From positions 1 to 64,000 of the forward strand of contig USGT01000004.1 in NCBI GenBank assembly GCA_900554335.1: 64,000 nt of DNA, read 5' to 3'. The notes under the pieces were generated by a model that ran no database searches, was not told the origin of the DNA, and was given only the letters and a program-made list of their open reading frames with translations. This document shows positions 41,616 to 49,656 of the stretch, piece after piece; positions within the stretch are counted from its first letter, which is position 1, and the number at the start of each line of letters is the position of its first letter. This stretch comes from an uncultured Oscillospiraceae bacterium. GTDB lineage: Bacteria > Bacillota > Clostridia > Oscillospirales > Acutalibacteraceae. The position numbers and the translations under genes are program-made.

Positions 41616-41798
41616 ATGGAAAAACAGGAGTTAAGCGAAGAATTAATCGAGGAAGTTTCAGGCGGAATGGACTACGAGGTCAAAGGCTCATTTGCTATAA
41701 AGCTTAAATGCGCTAAGTGCGGAAGATCGTTTGGTTTTAACGGAAAAATTATCTGCCCATATTGCAAGCATGTTAATCATCAATTTTTAGCGCAGTAG
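41616..41798 (+). CDS. Double-glycine leader microprotein 6 (zinc-ribbon core)
   Basis: A 60-residue protein and the most compact family member. Leader MEKQELSEELIEEVSGG, then a core with CAKCGRSF and CPYCKHVN. The ATG at 41616 matches the sibling starts (MEKEKL) and has AGGGTGA 5 nt upstream; a GTG at 41607 and ATG at 41610 are in frame but lie on the ribosome site. Confidence 0.7.
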   Translation: MEKQELSEELIEEVSGGMDYEVKGSFAIKLKCAKCGRSFGFNGKIICPYCKHVNHQFLAQ

Positions 41799-41855
41799 TT
41801 AGAAAATTATAAGTTATTAAAAACAATATTTTTTACAAAAAAATAAATTTATGCT

Positions 41856-41884
41856 TGACAAAACTATTTTAAACATATAAAATA
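41856..41884 (+). promoter_or_regulatory. Promoter before microprotein 7
   Basis: GCTTGACAAA followed after about 17 nt by an AT-rich -10-like stretch (TAAATA). The flanks resemble the copy 4 promoter. Confidence 0.55.
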
Positions 41885-41917
41885 TAGACGAAAGCTTAAA
41901 AAAGGAGGACTCATGTT

Positions 41918-42136
41918 ATGGAAAAAGAAAAATTAAACGAGAACCTTACCGAAGAAGTTGCTGGAGGAAAAGTTGAGCCTAAGCCGTTGCATATTGGCGA
42001 TCCGGTGGTTGAAAGAAGAGATTTTTGTTCAAAATGTGGGAAACCTTTTAAAACGAAGTCAATACCTTGGGCACCTCTTGGTAAAAAAATGTGCAAGGAA
42101 TGTTTAGAAAAAGAACATCTAAAATTAGAAAAATAA
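41918..42136 (+). CDS. Double-glycine leader microprotein 7 (zinc-ribbon core)
   Basis: A 72-residue protein. Leader MEKEKLNENLTEEVAGG, then a core with CSKCGKPF and CKEC and a basic end. AAAGGAGG precedes the ATG. Ends the array, followed by a strong terminator. Confidence 0.7.
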   Translation: MEKEKLNENLTEEVAGGKVEPKPLHIGDPVVERRDFCSKCGKPFKTKSIPWAPLGKKMCKECLEKEHLKLEK

Positions 42137-42145
42137 TTTTTAAAG

Positions 42146-42173
42146 AAAAGCCTCTGCTAAGGAGGCTTTTTCT
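42146..42173 (+). terminator. Terminator of the microprotein array
   Basis: 9-bp stem AAAAGCCTC/GAGGCTTTT with 7-nt loop and T-run. Confidence 0.9.
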
Positions 42174-42367
42174 GGGATTAAAAATCCAAAAATTTTGATA
42201 AATACGTCATAGTTTGACATTTACTGCGGCAAAGGGTAGAATCAGCTTGAAAAGCCGTGAATCGTTTGATTTTAATTATAGTTAAAAATCTTGTTTTTGA
42301 AGTAATTTTTTGCTTGAAACTATTAATTTTTGACTATAAGTATTTGCCGAAAAATTTAACTTAGGTG

Positions 42368-42396
42368 TTGAATTTTTTTCAAATTCATTTTATAAT
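42368..42396 (+). promoter_or_regulatory. Promoter of efp
   Basis: TTGAAT, 17-nt spacer, TATAAT. It predicts a transcript starting near 42403 with an about 140-nt untranslated leader. Nothing else is recognised between 42174 and 42367. Confidence 0.75.
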
Positions 42397-42402
42397 GGGT
42401 TT

Positions 42403-42486
42403 GGCACTATAATGGTGCTCGGGCACTATGCCAGTTTCGCCGCGTAGATTCATGCGGTGTTATTTTGAGAAATATCTGCATAGTGG
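42403..42486 (+). ncRNA. Structured 5' leader of efp, possible regulatory RNA
   Basis: An 8-bp perfect stem CACTATGC (42424-42431) with GCATAGTG (42478-42485) encloses a 6-bp hairpin CGCCGC/GCGGTG (42438-42459, one G-T pair). Upstream, GTGC at 42415-42418 can pair with GCAC at 42404-42407 or with GCAC at 42423-42426; the second choice competes with the long stem. It matches no riboswitch class I know. No terminator lies between it and efp, so any control would be on translation. Confidence 0.4.
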
Positions 42487-42545
42487 TTTAAAATGGCTTT
42501 ATATAATGCGCTAAAAAGGCGTTTAATTTACTAAGGAGGAAACTT

Positions 42546-43103
42546 ATGATAGCTGCAGGCGATTTTAGAAACGGTTCTACATTTGAAATTGACGGAAATG
42601 TTGTTTCAATTGTTGAATTTCAGCATGTTAAACCCGGAAAAGGAGCTGCTTTCGTTAGAGCGAAAATCAAAAATATTATTACAGGTGCTGTAACTGAAAG
42701 AACTTTTAACCCAAGTGAAAAATTCCAGGAAGCTTTTATTGAGCGCAAGGATATGCAATATCTTTACAATGATGGCGATCTTTATTACTTCATGGATAAT
42801 GAAACTTTCGAGCAACTGCCGATTAATTCATCGGTTCTGGGCGATAACTTTAAATTTGTGAAAGAAAATATGACTTGCAGAGTCCTTTCTTACAAAGGAA
42901 ATGTTTTCTCTGTTGAGCCGCCATTGTTCGTTGAACTTTTAATCACTCAAACAGACGTTGGATTTAAAGGCGACACCGCAACGAATGCGACAAAACCTGC
43001 AATTTTGGAAACAGGTGCCCAAGTTAAAGTTCCGCTTTTCGTTGAAGAAGGCGAGAAAATAAAAGTTGATACCCGCACCGGAGAATATATTGAGCGTGCG
43101 TAG
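42546..43103 (+). CDS. efp: Elongation factor P
   Basis: A 185-residue three-domain beta-barrel protein that rescues ribosomes stalled at polyproline. The modifiable tip is Lys32 in HVKPGKGAAF. Domain 2 and 3 are complete (GFKGDTATNATKPAILETGA, KVDTRTGEYIERA end). AGGAGG lies before the ATG. Downstream is the CD1247-like protein, a common clostridial neighbour. Confidence 0.95.
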   Translation: MIAAGDFRNGSTFEIDGNVVSIVEFQHVKPGKGAAFVRAKIKNIITGAVTERTFNPSEKFQEAFIERKDMQYLYNDGDLYYFMDNETFEQLPINSSVLGDNFKFVKENMTCRVLSYKGNVFSVEPPLFVELLITQTDVGFKGDTATNATKPAILETGAQVKVPLFVEEGEKIKVDTRTGEYIERA

Positions 43104-43142
43104 GTAATAATTATAAACACAAGAAATTTAGGAGGAAATAAT

Positions 43143-43670
43143 ATGACAATTAAAGAACAAGCAGCATATTTAAAAGGTATGCTTTCAGGCATGGATCTTG
43201 ACGAAGACCGCAACGAAACCAAACTTTTCAAAGGAATTATTGATGCTATTGAAAATTTATCGAATTCTTTTGAAAACCTCGATGAAGACGTTGACGGAAT
43301 TTTAGATCAACTCGAAGTTATGGACGAAGATTTAGCAGAAGTTGAAAACGAAGTTTTTGAAGACGGATGCGAATGTGGTTGCGATTGCGACTGTGAAAAC
43401 GACTGCCACTGCGGATGCCATGACGAAGATGACGAAGAATGCTATGAAGTTGTTTGCCCAACTTGCGGCGAAAAGATTTGCATTTCTGAAGAAATTTTAG
43501 ATGAAGAAGAAATGAGCTGCCCTAACTGCGGCGAACTTTTAGAGTTTGACCTTAGTGACTGCGATTGCGATTGCTGCTGCGATTGCGAATGTGACTGTGA
43601 TGACGATTGTGACTGCGAATGCGACGACGATTGCGATTGCGGATGCAAATCTTGCGAAGACGATAAATAA
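43143..43670 (+). CDS. CD1247-like zinc-ribbon protein with Cys/Asp repeats
   Basis: A 175-residue protein. The N-terminal about 70 residues (EQAAYLKGMLSGMDLDEDRNETKLF) resemble the CD1247 N-terminal domain family found in Clostridia. A zinc ribbon has CPTCG and CPNCG near 105-130. Two Cys-Asp/Glu tracts stand out: one near 77-93 (CECGCDCDCEND then CHCGCH) and a C-terminal one (about 143-172) where cysteines alternate with Asp/Glu. Such tracts could bind several metal ions, a metallothionein-like property (inference). Relatives usually lack so extended a tract, as far as I know. Confidence 0.75.
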   Translation: MTIKEQAAYLKGMLSGMDLDEDRNETKLFKGIIDAIENLSNSFENLDEDVDGILDQLEVMDEDLAEVENEVFEDGCECGCDCDCENDCHCGCHDEDDEECYEVVCPTCGEKICISEEILDEEEMSCPNCGELLEFDLSDCDCDCCCDCECDCDDDCDCECDDDCDCGCKSCEDDK

Positions 43671-43765
43671 TAATTTTTAAAATTAACTTATGAAAGCGTG
43701 CGCAACTTTGTTTATCGGTTGCGCACATATAATTAAAAAAATTACTTTCGGAAAGGACTGTTAAA

Positions 43766-44599
43766 ATGAAGCTTTTTAAGAATATAAGTGCTTTTTTGGG
43801 CTTGGCTCTTACTTTCACCATGCTCATTTTTCTTACAAGCTGTTCCGGAAGTGAAGAAAACCACAAACCCAAGCTGAAAGTTGGAATGGAATGCGCTTAC
43901 GCCCCTTTTAACTGGATTCAGCCTTCAGCAAAGGGCGGCGGAATTAAAATTTCAGGCGGATGGTATGCTTGCGGTTATGACGTTTACATTGCCAAAAAAG
44001 TGGCTCAGTCTCTTGGAAGAGAGCTTGAAATCGTTAAAGTTGATTGGGACGGGCTGTTGCCTGCTTTAACTTCGGGCAAAATAGACGCTATTATCGCCGG
44101 TATGTCGGCCACTAAAAACAGAAGAGAGGCCATTGACTTCACTGATGAATATTTCAGCTCGAATGTTGTTGTTGTGATGAAAAAAGGCAGCAAATTCGAG
44201 GGTGCGAAGAGCATAAATGACTTTGAAGGCGCGAGGATTACTGGCCAGCTTGGAACCATTCCTTATGATTTCATTGATCAAATGAAGGGCGCAAAGAAAG
44301 AAACTGCAATGGAAGATTTTGCTTCGATAATTTCTTCGCTTAGCGCTGGGAAAATTGACTGTTATGTTAGCGAAAAAGCAGCAGCATTAACCGCGGTGCA
44401 CACTAACCCTTCGCTTACTTACGCCGAGTTTGAAGAGGGCAAAGGTTTTACATATAGTGAAGATGAAATTGAAGTTAGAATAGGCGTTAAAAAAGGCGAT
44501 AGCCTTCGTGGCGAGATTAATAATGCGCTTAAAGAAATAAGCCCGAGCGAAAGAGAAGATTTGATGAACAAAGCCGTTGAAAATTCTTGCATTAAATAA
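43766..44599 (+). CDS. Polar amino-acid ABC transporter substrate-binding lipoprotein
   Basis: A 277-residue lipoprotein with lipobox LTSC (Cys26). The mature domain is the SBP_bac_3 fold: KVGMECAYAPFNW, DVYIAKKVA, VDWDGLLPALTSGKIDAI, and MSATKNRREAIDFTDEY. It delivers a polar amino acid to the permease downstream; which one cannot be read. First gene of a three-gene operon; GGAAAGGA before ATG. Confidence 0.92.
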   Translation: MKLFKNISAFLGLALTFTMLIFLTSCSGSEENHKPKLKVGMECAYAPFNWIQPSAKGGGIKISGGWYACGYDVYIAKKVAQSLGRELEIVKVDWDGLLPALTSGKIDAIIAGMSATKNRREAIDFTDEYFSSNVVVVMKKGSKFEGAKSINDFEGARITGQLGTIPYDFIDQMKGAKKETAMEDFASIISSLSAGKIDCYVSEKAAALTAVHTNPSLTYAEFEEGKGFTYSEDEIEVRIGVKKGDSLRGEINNALKEISPSEREDLMNKAVENSCIK

Positions 44600-44632
44600 T
44601 TTGGTTTTTAAAAATCGGGAGGTGAAATTAAA

Positions 44633-45373
44633 TTGGAAAGAAATTTCTTTTCGTGGATAGTTTACATACTTGAAAATTACGGAACATGGTTTCTAAGAGG
44701 AACCGGAACGACGCTTCTTATCTCGTTTTTGGGCACTTTGGTCGGGTTTTTAATAGGTCTTGGAATTTGCACGGTTAAAACCGCTCCGCAGCCGCATAAC
44801 AAACTAAAAATGGTTTTAATGAAAATTGTTAATATTATTTTCAGCTGTTATGTTGAAATTTTCAGAGGAACCCCGATGATGGTTCAATCGATAGTAATTT
44901 ATTTTGGCATGCAGGAGTTCATTGGAATTAACTTTAGCCCGACTGTTGCGGGAATTATAATCGTTTCGATTAACACCGGCGCTTACATGGTTGAAGTCGT
45001 TAGAGGCGGAATTCAAAGCGTTGATTTGGGCCAAATGGAGGCAGCAAGGTCAATCGGAATGACTCACTGGCAGGCTATGTTTTACATAATTCTTCCGCAG
45101 GCAATCAGGAATATCTTGCCGGCAACGTGCAACGAGCTTATCATTAACATAAAAGATACTTCAGTTTTGAATGTTATTTCAGTAACAGAGCTGTTTTTTG
45201 TTACGAAATCAATAAGAGGTGCGATTTACAGAACTTACGAAACGTTTATCGTTGTTGCGGTGATATATTTGGTCCTAACTTTAACGGTTACAAGACTTGT
45301 TAAATACATAGAAAAACGCATGGATGGGCAAGAAGAATTCGAAGCAGCGCCTTCAACCATTCCTTTTAAGTAA
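44633..45373 (+). CDS. Polar amino-acid ABC transporter permease
   Basis: A 246-residue HisM/GlnP-type permease with four to five helices. The EAA loop (MEAARSIGMTHWQAMFYIILPQA-type, about 137-159) contacts the ATPase. TTG start behind GGGAGGTG. Confidence 0.92.
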   Translation: MERNFFSWIVYILENYGTWFLRGTGTTLLISFLGTLVGFLIGLGICTVKTAPQPHNKLKMVLMKIVNIIFSCYVEIFRGTPMMVQSIVIYFGMQEFIGINFSPTVAGIIIVSINTGAYMVEVVRGGIQSVDLGQMEAARSIGMTHWQAMFYIILPQAIRNILPATCNELIINIKDTSVLNVISVTELFFVTKSIRGAIYRTYETFIVVAVIYLVLTLTVTRLVKYIEKRMDGQEEFEAAPSTIPFK

Positions 45374-45393
45374 GAAATAAGGTGGCAGTTAAG

Positions 45394-46128
45394 ATGAATG
45401 TTATAGAAGTGAAAAATCTTAAAAAATCTTTTGGAAACAACTCTATTTTAAAGGGAGTAAACTACACCTTAAAAGAAGGGGATGTTTCTTGCATAATTGG
45501 CCCTTCAGGTTCTGGCAAATCGACTTTTCTAAGGTGCCTTAACTTGCTTGAAAGGCCAGATTCCGGGGAAATAATTTACGAAGGGCAGAATATTTTAAAA
45601 GCAGGATATAATGTTGATAAATACCGTTCAAACGTAGGAATGGTTTTCCAGCAGTTTAACCTTTTTAATAATTTAAGTGTTCTTGAAAACTGCATGATAG
45701 GCCCGATTAAAGTTTTGAAGCAAAAGCCCGAAGAAGCTAGGAAAAGAGCCGAAAAATGCCTGGAACAAGTTCAAATGCTTAGATTTGCAAACAGCAAACC
45801 AAGCCAGCTTTCCGGCGGGCAGAAGCAAAGAGTTGGCATTGCAAGAACTTTAACCATGAATCCTAAGGTTTTCCTTTTTGATGAGCCTACCTCAGCTCTT
45901 GACCCTGAAACAGTGGGCGAAGTTTTGAAAGTTATAAAAGAACTTGCCGACATGGGCTTCACCATGGCTGTGGTAACTCACGAAATGGCCTTTGCAAAAG
46001 AAGTTTCAACGAAAATTGCTTTCATGGATGGCGGGGTAATTCTTGAAGAAGCTCCACCGAAAGAGATTTTGTCGAATCCGAAAAACGAAAGAACAAAAAG
46101 CTTTCTTTCGAGGTTTATTTCAAACTAA
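45394..46128 (+). CDS. Polar amino-acid ABC transporter ATP-binding protein
   Basis: A 244-residue GlnQ/HisP-type ATPase: Walker A GPSGSGKST, Q-loop VFQQFNLF, signature LSGGQKQR, Walker B VFLFDEPTSALDPE. The ATG at 45394 follows AAGGTGG by 8 nt; an in-frame GTG at 45382 lies within that site. Completes the import operon. Confidence 0.93.
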   Translation: MNVIEVKNLKKSFGNNSILKGVNYTLKEGDVSCIIGPSGSGKSTFLRCLNLLERPDSGEIIYEGQNILKAGYNVDKYRSNVGMVFQQFNLFNNLSVLENCMIGPIKVLKQKPEEARKRAEKCLEQVQMLRFANSKPSQLSGGQKQRVGIARTLTMNPKVFLFDEPTSALDPETVGEVLKVIKELADMGFTMAVVTHEMAFAKEVSTKIAFMDGGVILEEAPPKEILSNPKNERTKSFLSRFISN

Positions 46129-46181
46129 AACAGTTCACATTGCTTAAATTTTAGGCAGTGTGTATTTTTTTGAATAGGCGC

Positions 46182-46212
46182 TTGACAAACAAATATAATG
46201 TTAATAACATTA
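46182..46212 (+). promoter_or_regulatory. acpP promoter with overlapping 17-bp palindrome
   Basis: TTGACA (46182-46187), 17-nt spacer, TAACAT. A perfect palindrome TAATGTTA-A-TAACATTA (46196-46212) covers the -10 hexamer. A fatty-acid-type repressor such as FapR would suit the gene and the 17-bp size, though the FapR consensus is different. Confidence 0.65.
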
Positions 46213-46269
46213 TTAGTATCATTAAAAAAGGCGGCAAAACCGCAAAAAATGAAAGAGGGAAATTATTAA

Positions 46270-46512
46270 ATGGTTTTTGAAAGATTAAAATCAATTTTAA
46301 AAGAACAATTCGATATTGAAGAATCGAGCATCACTTTAGAAACCAATTTATTCACCGATTTAGAAGCAGATTCGCTTGATTTAGCTGATTTGCTCGCTTC
46401 TGTTGAAGATGAATTTGAAATTGACATTGAAGCGGATGAAGATATTTCGGGTTCTATAAGCACAGTTGGAGACATAGTTAACTACATCTCTGAAATAAAG
46501 GGAATTTCCTAA
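46270..46512 (+). CDS. acpP: Acyl carrier protein
   Basis: An 80-residue acidic four-helix protein carrying growing acyl chains. The phosphopantetheine attachment Ser35 is in LEADSLDLADLLASVEDEF. Standalone gene with its own promoter and terminator instead of the usual fab-cluster position. The Ile-Ser-Gly-Ser loop near 60 is normal. Confidence 0.93.
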   Translation: MVFERLKSILKEQFDIEESSITLETNLFTDLEADSLDLADLLASVEDEFEIDIEADEDISGSISTVGDIVNYISEIKGIS

Positions 46513-46519
46513 AATGTTT

Positions 46520-46549
46520 CGCAGCTTTTGCCGGCTGCGTTATTTTTTT
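46520..46549 (+). terminator. Terminator of acpP
   Basis: 6-bp stem CGCAGC/GCTGCG, 8-nt loop, then TTATTTTTTT. Confidence 0.9.
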
Positions 46550-46703
46550 GCCCAAAATTAATTTTATAATGAATTTCTTTAAACATTATAATTTGATGAA
46601 GAGTGTCTAAATTTTTAGATATTAATAAAAAACTCACAAAATCAAGAAGAGTTTGTGCTAAAATATAGAATAATAGTTTAATAAATTGAGGGAGTGTGTT
46701 ATT

Positions 46704-47921
46704 ATGCCGGATATTCTTAAATTAATTCGTAAAAATATTGGACTCAGCGTTTCTTTATCTGCTGTGGCTGTTGGGGCAATCTGCGGAGCGGTCAAAGCTG
46801 CCCAAAATGATTCTTCTTCGAGCAGTGCGCAAACTGATTCTTCGAGCTCAAGTTCCAGTTCAAGCTCGGGTTCTAGCGGGCAAACTGCGCTAACAAACGA
46901 AGAAATTGACAAGGTAATTGAAGATTTAAAAATTTCCGGAAGCATTGACAATATAATCGAAAAACTTGACGAAATTATTTACAGAGCTCAGCTTTCGGGC
47001 AACACTGCCCTTAGGGAATACGCCGAAAATATGAAAAATTCTTACGAGCTTCAAAAGCAGCTCGACAGCGTTAACACTTTGATTGAAGCGATGAAAAAGA
47101 AAAACACGGATATTGCCGCAGTTGACGACCAAGTTAAAAAAATTCTTTCAGTTGACACTATTTCTTCCGACCTTGATGGCGCTGTCTCCGACGAAGCTTT
47201 GCTGGTTATTAAATCGCTTAGCAATGACAGCTCAAAGCAGCTTCAAGAAACTTTGGCAGAAGTTGAAAGCCTTGTTGACCTTAAAGATGTTGGGTCGCTT
47301 ACCGTTCGCCAGAGGAGCCTTCTTGACATAATCTTGCTTAGTAAAATAATCGAAGATGGAATGGTTGAAGACGAAAGGCTCCAGCTTGCAAAAGACACTT
47401 TGGCAGTTGCAGTTACTATTTTGGAATCTTACCAAAAGCAGAATTACCCGCAAAATAATTACAACACCCTCGTTGAAGGCACGCAGCGCTTTATAAGTTC
47501 GGCGAAAAAAGCTTCGAGCGTTCTTCCTGAACAGGTTGTGTTTTTCGACGGCCATTTTGATGTTACTCATCCGCCTATAATGTACGACGGCCATATTTTA
47601 ATGGCGGTTGATGACCTTTACAAATACATTGATGCAACAATTGAATATATGTACAATAACTCCACAATGGTTATAACTTCGCCGAATAAGATTCTTGAAA
47701 TTGTTAGCGGTCAAAACGTTGCTTACCTTAACGATAAGCCCTACAATATGCCTGTTCCGATTCTTTCTTTTGAAGACACTACCTATATGCCTGTTGAATT
47801 TTTTGCTCAGGCTTACGATATTTCTTACAAATGGCTTGCGGACCATGATTTCATTGTTCTTTACAAAAATTTGGTGCAGCTTGAAAATCCAAGTGTTCCT
47901 AACCAGCTTAGCAAGGGTTAA
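46704..47921 (+). CDS. Exported poly-Ser protein with C-terminal stalk (copper amine oxidase N-like) domain
   Basis: A 405-residue protein. The ATG at 46704 follows GAGGGAG by about 11 nt. A hydrophobic segment (about 10-32) is followed by a Ser-rich low-complexity linker (about 37-62), a helical region (about 65-280), and a C-terminal stalk/Cu_amine_oxidN1-like domain (about 285-400: DGHILMAVDDLYKYI, MVITSPNK, TYMPVEFFAQAYDISYKW). Such domains occur in clostridial surface proteins. It lies 24 nt upstream of the DUF4255 gene and probably shares its transcript, so it may belong to the injection-system locus. Confidence 0.75.
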   Translation: MPDILKLIRKNIGLSVSLSAVAVGAICGAVKAAQNDSSSSSAQTDSSSSSSSSSSGSSGQTALTNEEIDKVIEDLKISGSIDNIIEKLDEIIYRAQLSGNTALREYAENMKNSYELQKQLDSVNTLIEAMKKKNTDIAAVDDQVKKILSVDTISSDLDGAVSDEALLVIKSLSNDSSKQLQETLAEVESLVDLKDVGSLTVRQRSLLDIILLSKIIEDGMVEDERLQLAKDTLAVAVTILESYQKQNYPQNNYNTLVEGTQRFISSAKKASSVLPEQVVFFDGHFDVTHPPIMYDGHILMAVDDLYKYIDATIEYMYNNSTMVITSPNKILEIVSGQNVAYLNDKPYNMPVPILSFEDTTYMPVEFFAQAYDISYKWLADHDFIVLYKNLVQLENPSVPNQLSKG

Positions 47922-47945
47922 TATTTTAATTAGGGAGAGAGTTTA

Positions 47946-48830
47946 ATGGCTAAATATACGATAATTTCCGACATTGGAAAAGGTTTGGTTTCGCTTCTTC
48001 GCGATAAGCTTGTTCCCGAACCGGTTGATAAAGGTGAAAGCATTGGAATTTGCGACCCAAAAGAACGCGGAGGCTACATCGTTGGAATTCACCCTTATGA
48101 TATAAAAGAAGACACAAGTGGACGAGCCACTGAAAACACGACTTTGCCCGACGGAAGCGTTCAGGACCCGCCTGCGATGATCGAGCTTTATTATGTTGTT
48201 TCGGTGTGCAGCAAGGCAGAAATTGAAACTAAAGCGCTTGATGAAGCTAAAATCATCGGTAAAATAATTCAAATTTTCAAAGATAATCCGACCATCCCAC
48301 CGAGGTATATGCCGAATAACGTTGGCATGCCGATTGAAAATGTTCCGATAAGCATGCTTCCGCTTAACATGGAAGAAAAAGTTAAAGTTTGGACTATGTT
48401 TGGTGAGCCTTACAAACTTTCGGTTTTTTACGTCGTTGGCCCGATTGCAATTGATTCTGAAAATATTCATAAAGCTAAGAAGAAGGTTGAAACCGTTTAT
48501 CTTAGCAGCGATCAATTCTCGCCTACAAAAACGGTTGAATTTGCAACGCATATTAAAGAGGAAGACATTGACGATGAATACACCGAGCGCCCTGATGAGG
48601 ACGAAGACGAGGAAGAAGAGGATGATTTTTCAGATGATGAAGAATCTTTAGATGACGATGAACTTTCTGATGACAGCGGCAGTGATAGCGACGATGAACT
48701 TTCAGACGATGAAGAGGAAAGCAAAAGTGAAGACGAAGATTTTTCTGATGAAGATGAAGAGTTTTTAGATGATGGAAGTGACGAAGATTCAGACTTGGAT
48801 TTAAATGAAGGTGACTCCGAAGAAGAATAA
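47946..48830 (+). CDS. DUF4255 (Pvc16-like) contractile-injection-system protein with acidic tail
   Basis: A 294-residue protein. The first about 190 residues fit DUF4255/Pvc16 N-terminal domain: short N-terminal region, PPAMIELYYVVSVCSKAEIETKALDEA, and KLSVFYVVGPIAIDS. In extracellular contractile injection systems and phage-like tails this family is the tube-terminating or cap protein. From about 203 the chain is almost only Asp, Glu and Ser (roughly 90 residues), an addition unusual for this family. GGGAGAG before the ATG. Confidence 0.78.
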   Translation: MAKYTIISDIGKGLVSLLRDKLVPEPVDKGESIGICDPKERGGYIVGIHPYDIKEDTSGRATENTTLPDGSVQDPPAMIELYYVVSVCSKAEIETKALDEAKIIGKIIQIFKDNPTIPPRYMPNNVGMPIENVPISMLPLNMEEKVKVWTMFGEPYKLSVFYVVGPIAIDSENIHKAKKKVETVYLSSDQFSPTKTVEFATHIKEEDIDDEYTERPDEDEDEEEEDDFSDDEESLDDDELSDDSGSDSDDELSDDEEESKSEDEDFSDEDEEFLDDGSDEDSDLDLNEGDSEEE

Positions 48831-48856
48831 AATTAATTTTGAAAGGTGGGAAAGTC

Positions 48857-49651
48857 ATGAGAGTTATTCACAAGGCTTCGCTTGCGTTTCTTTTGAAAGA
48901 TATTTATTCCAAAATGCCCGTTTCAAATGCGGTTATTCTTTGCAACGGCAAGCAAAACCCTTACACTCACAAAAAAAGCGGGCATTATGTTTTTTCGAAT
49001 CTTTACCCCGGCGAATATGAAATTTCAATAAGCTGCAAAGGATACAATAGCCTTAATTTTCCTGTGACTTTGCGAGAAAACGAAACGAAAGAAATAATTT
49101 CGGATTTATCCTACAGCGTGGATAACCAAGACATGATGCGCATAACTAGAATTGAAGCTGACTGCAGGCATGGCAAGAAGATTCTTAAAGATGCAGGGGT
49201 AAGGCTGAGGCTTAAAAACGAGCTTAGTTTTATGAAATTAATTGAGCCAACTGAGCAAGGCAGCGATGTTCTTAAGCTGAATATCGACATGATAACTGGG
49301 CTTTTGGGCCAAAATTATATTTATGAACACAAAAAAGAAATGCGCGAAATTTTCTTTTGGGGTTACGACCAAGAAAAAAAGGCATATATTTTAAGAGATT
49401 TTCAAGAAACAAAGCTTGAACCCGGCGGGAAGTTTTACGTTTTTTGGGATGTTAAAACGGACTCAAAAGGCAGGCTTATAATGCCTATAATGCCGCAATT
49501 TATGAAAGAAAGCATTTTGAAATTTGAGCTCACTTCGGGCTCTTTGCGCTCGAATGCCGAAATAGATATCACAGGCAAAGAAAATTCCGGCCAGGCTATT
49601 TATGTGGATGCTAACTTCAGAAAAATGAGAAAAAGAAAGGCTGAGGTGTAG
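48857..49651 (+). CDS. Carboxypeptidase-regulatory-like domain protein of the injection-system locus
   Basis: A 264-residue protein of unknown function. The ATG at 48857 follows AAAGGTGGG by 6 nt. Residues about 18-75 look like a carboxypeptidase-regulatory-like beta domain (PVSNAVILCNGK, GHYVFSNLYPGEYEISISCKGY). The remainder is beta-rich without a named domain. Located between DUF4255 and PAAR-like genes, so a baseplate, fibre or adaptor role is possible (inference). Confidence 0.65.
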   Translation: MRVIHKASLAFLLKDIYSKMPVSNAVILCNGKQNPYTHKKSGHYVFSNLYPGEYEISISCKGYNSLNFPVTLRENETKEIISDLSYSVDNQDMMRITRIEADCRHGKKILKDAGVRLRLKNELSFMKLIEPTEQGSDVLKLNIDMITGLLGQNYIYEHKKEMREIFFWGYDQEKKAYILRDFQETKLEPGGKFYVFWDVKTDSKGRLIMPIMPQFMKESILKFELTSGSLRSNAEIDITGKENSGQAIYVDANFRKMRKRKAEV

Positions 49652-49656
49652 TTTTT

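Noticed and set aside
43372..43665. Minus-strand Ser/Gln/His-rich frame opposite the Cys/Asp-repeat gene
   Set aside because: It is the complement of GAY/TGY codons, lacks a ribosome site and has no independent support.
48512..48858. Minus-strand Ser-rich and His-rich frames opposite the acidic tail
   Set aside because: Artefacts of GAT/GAA-rich DNA read in reverse.
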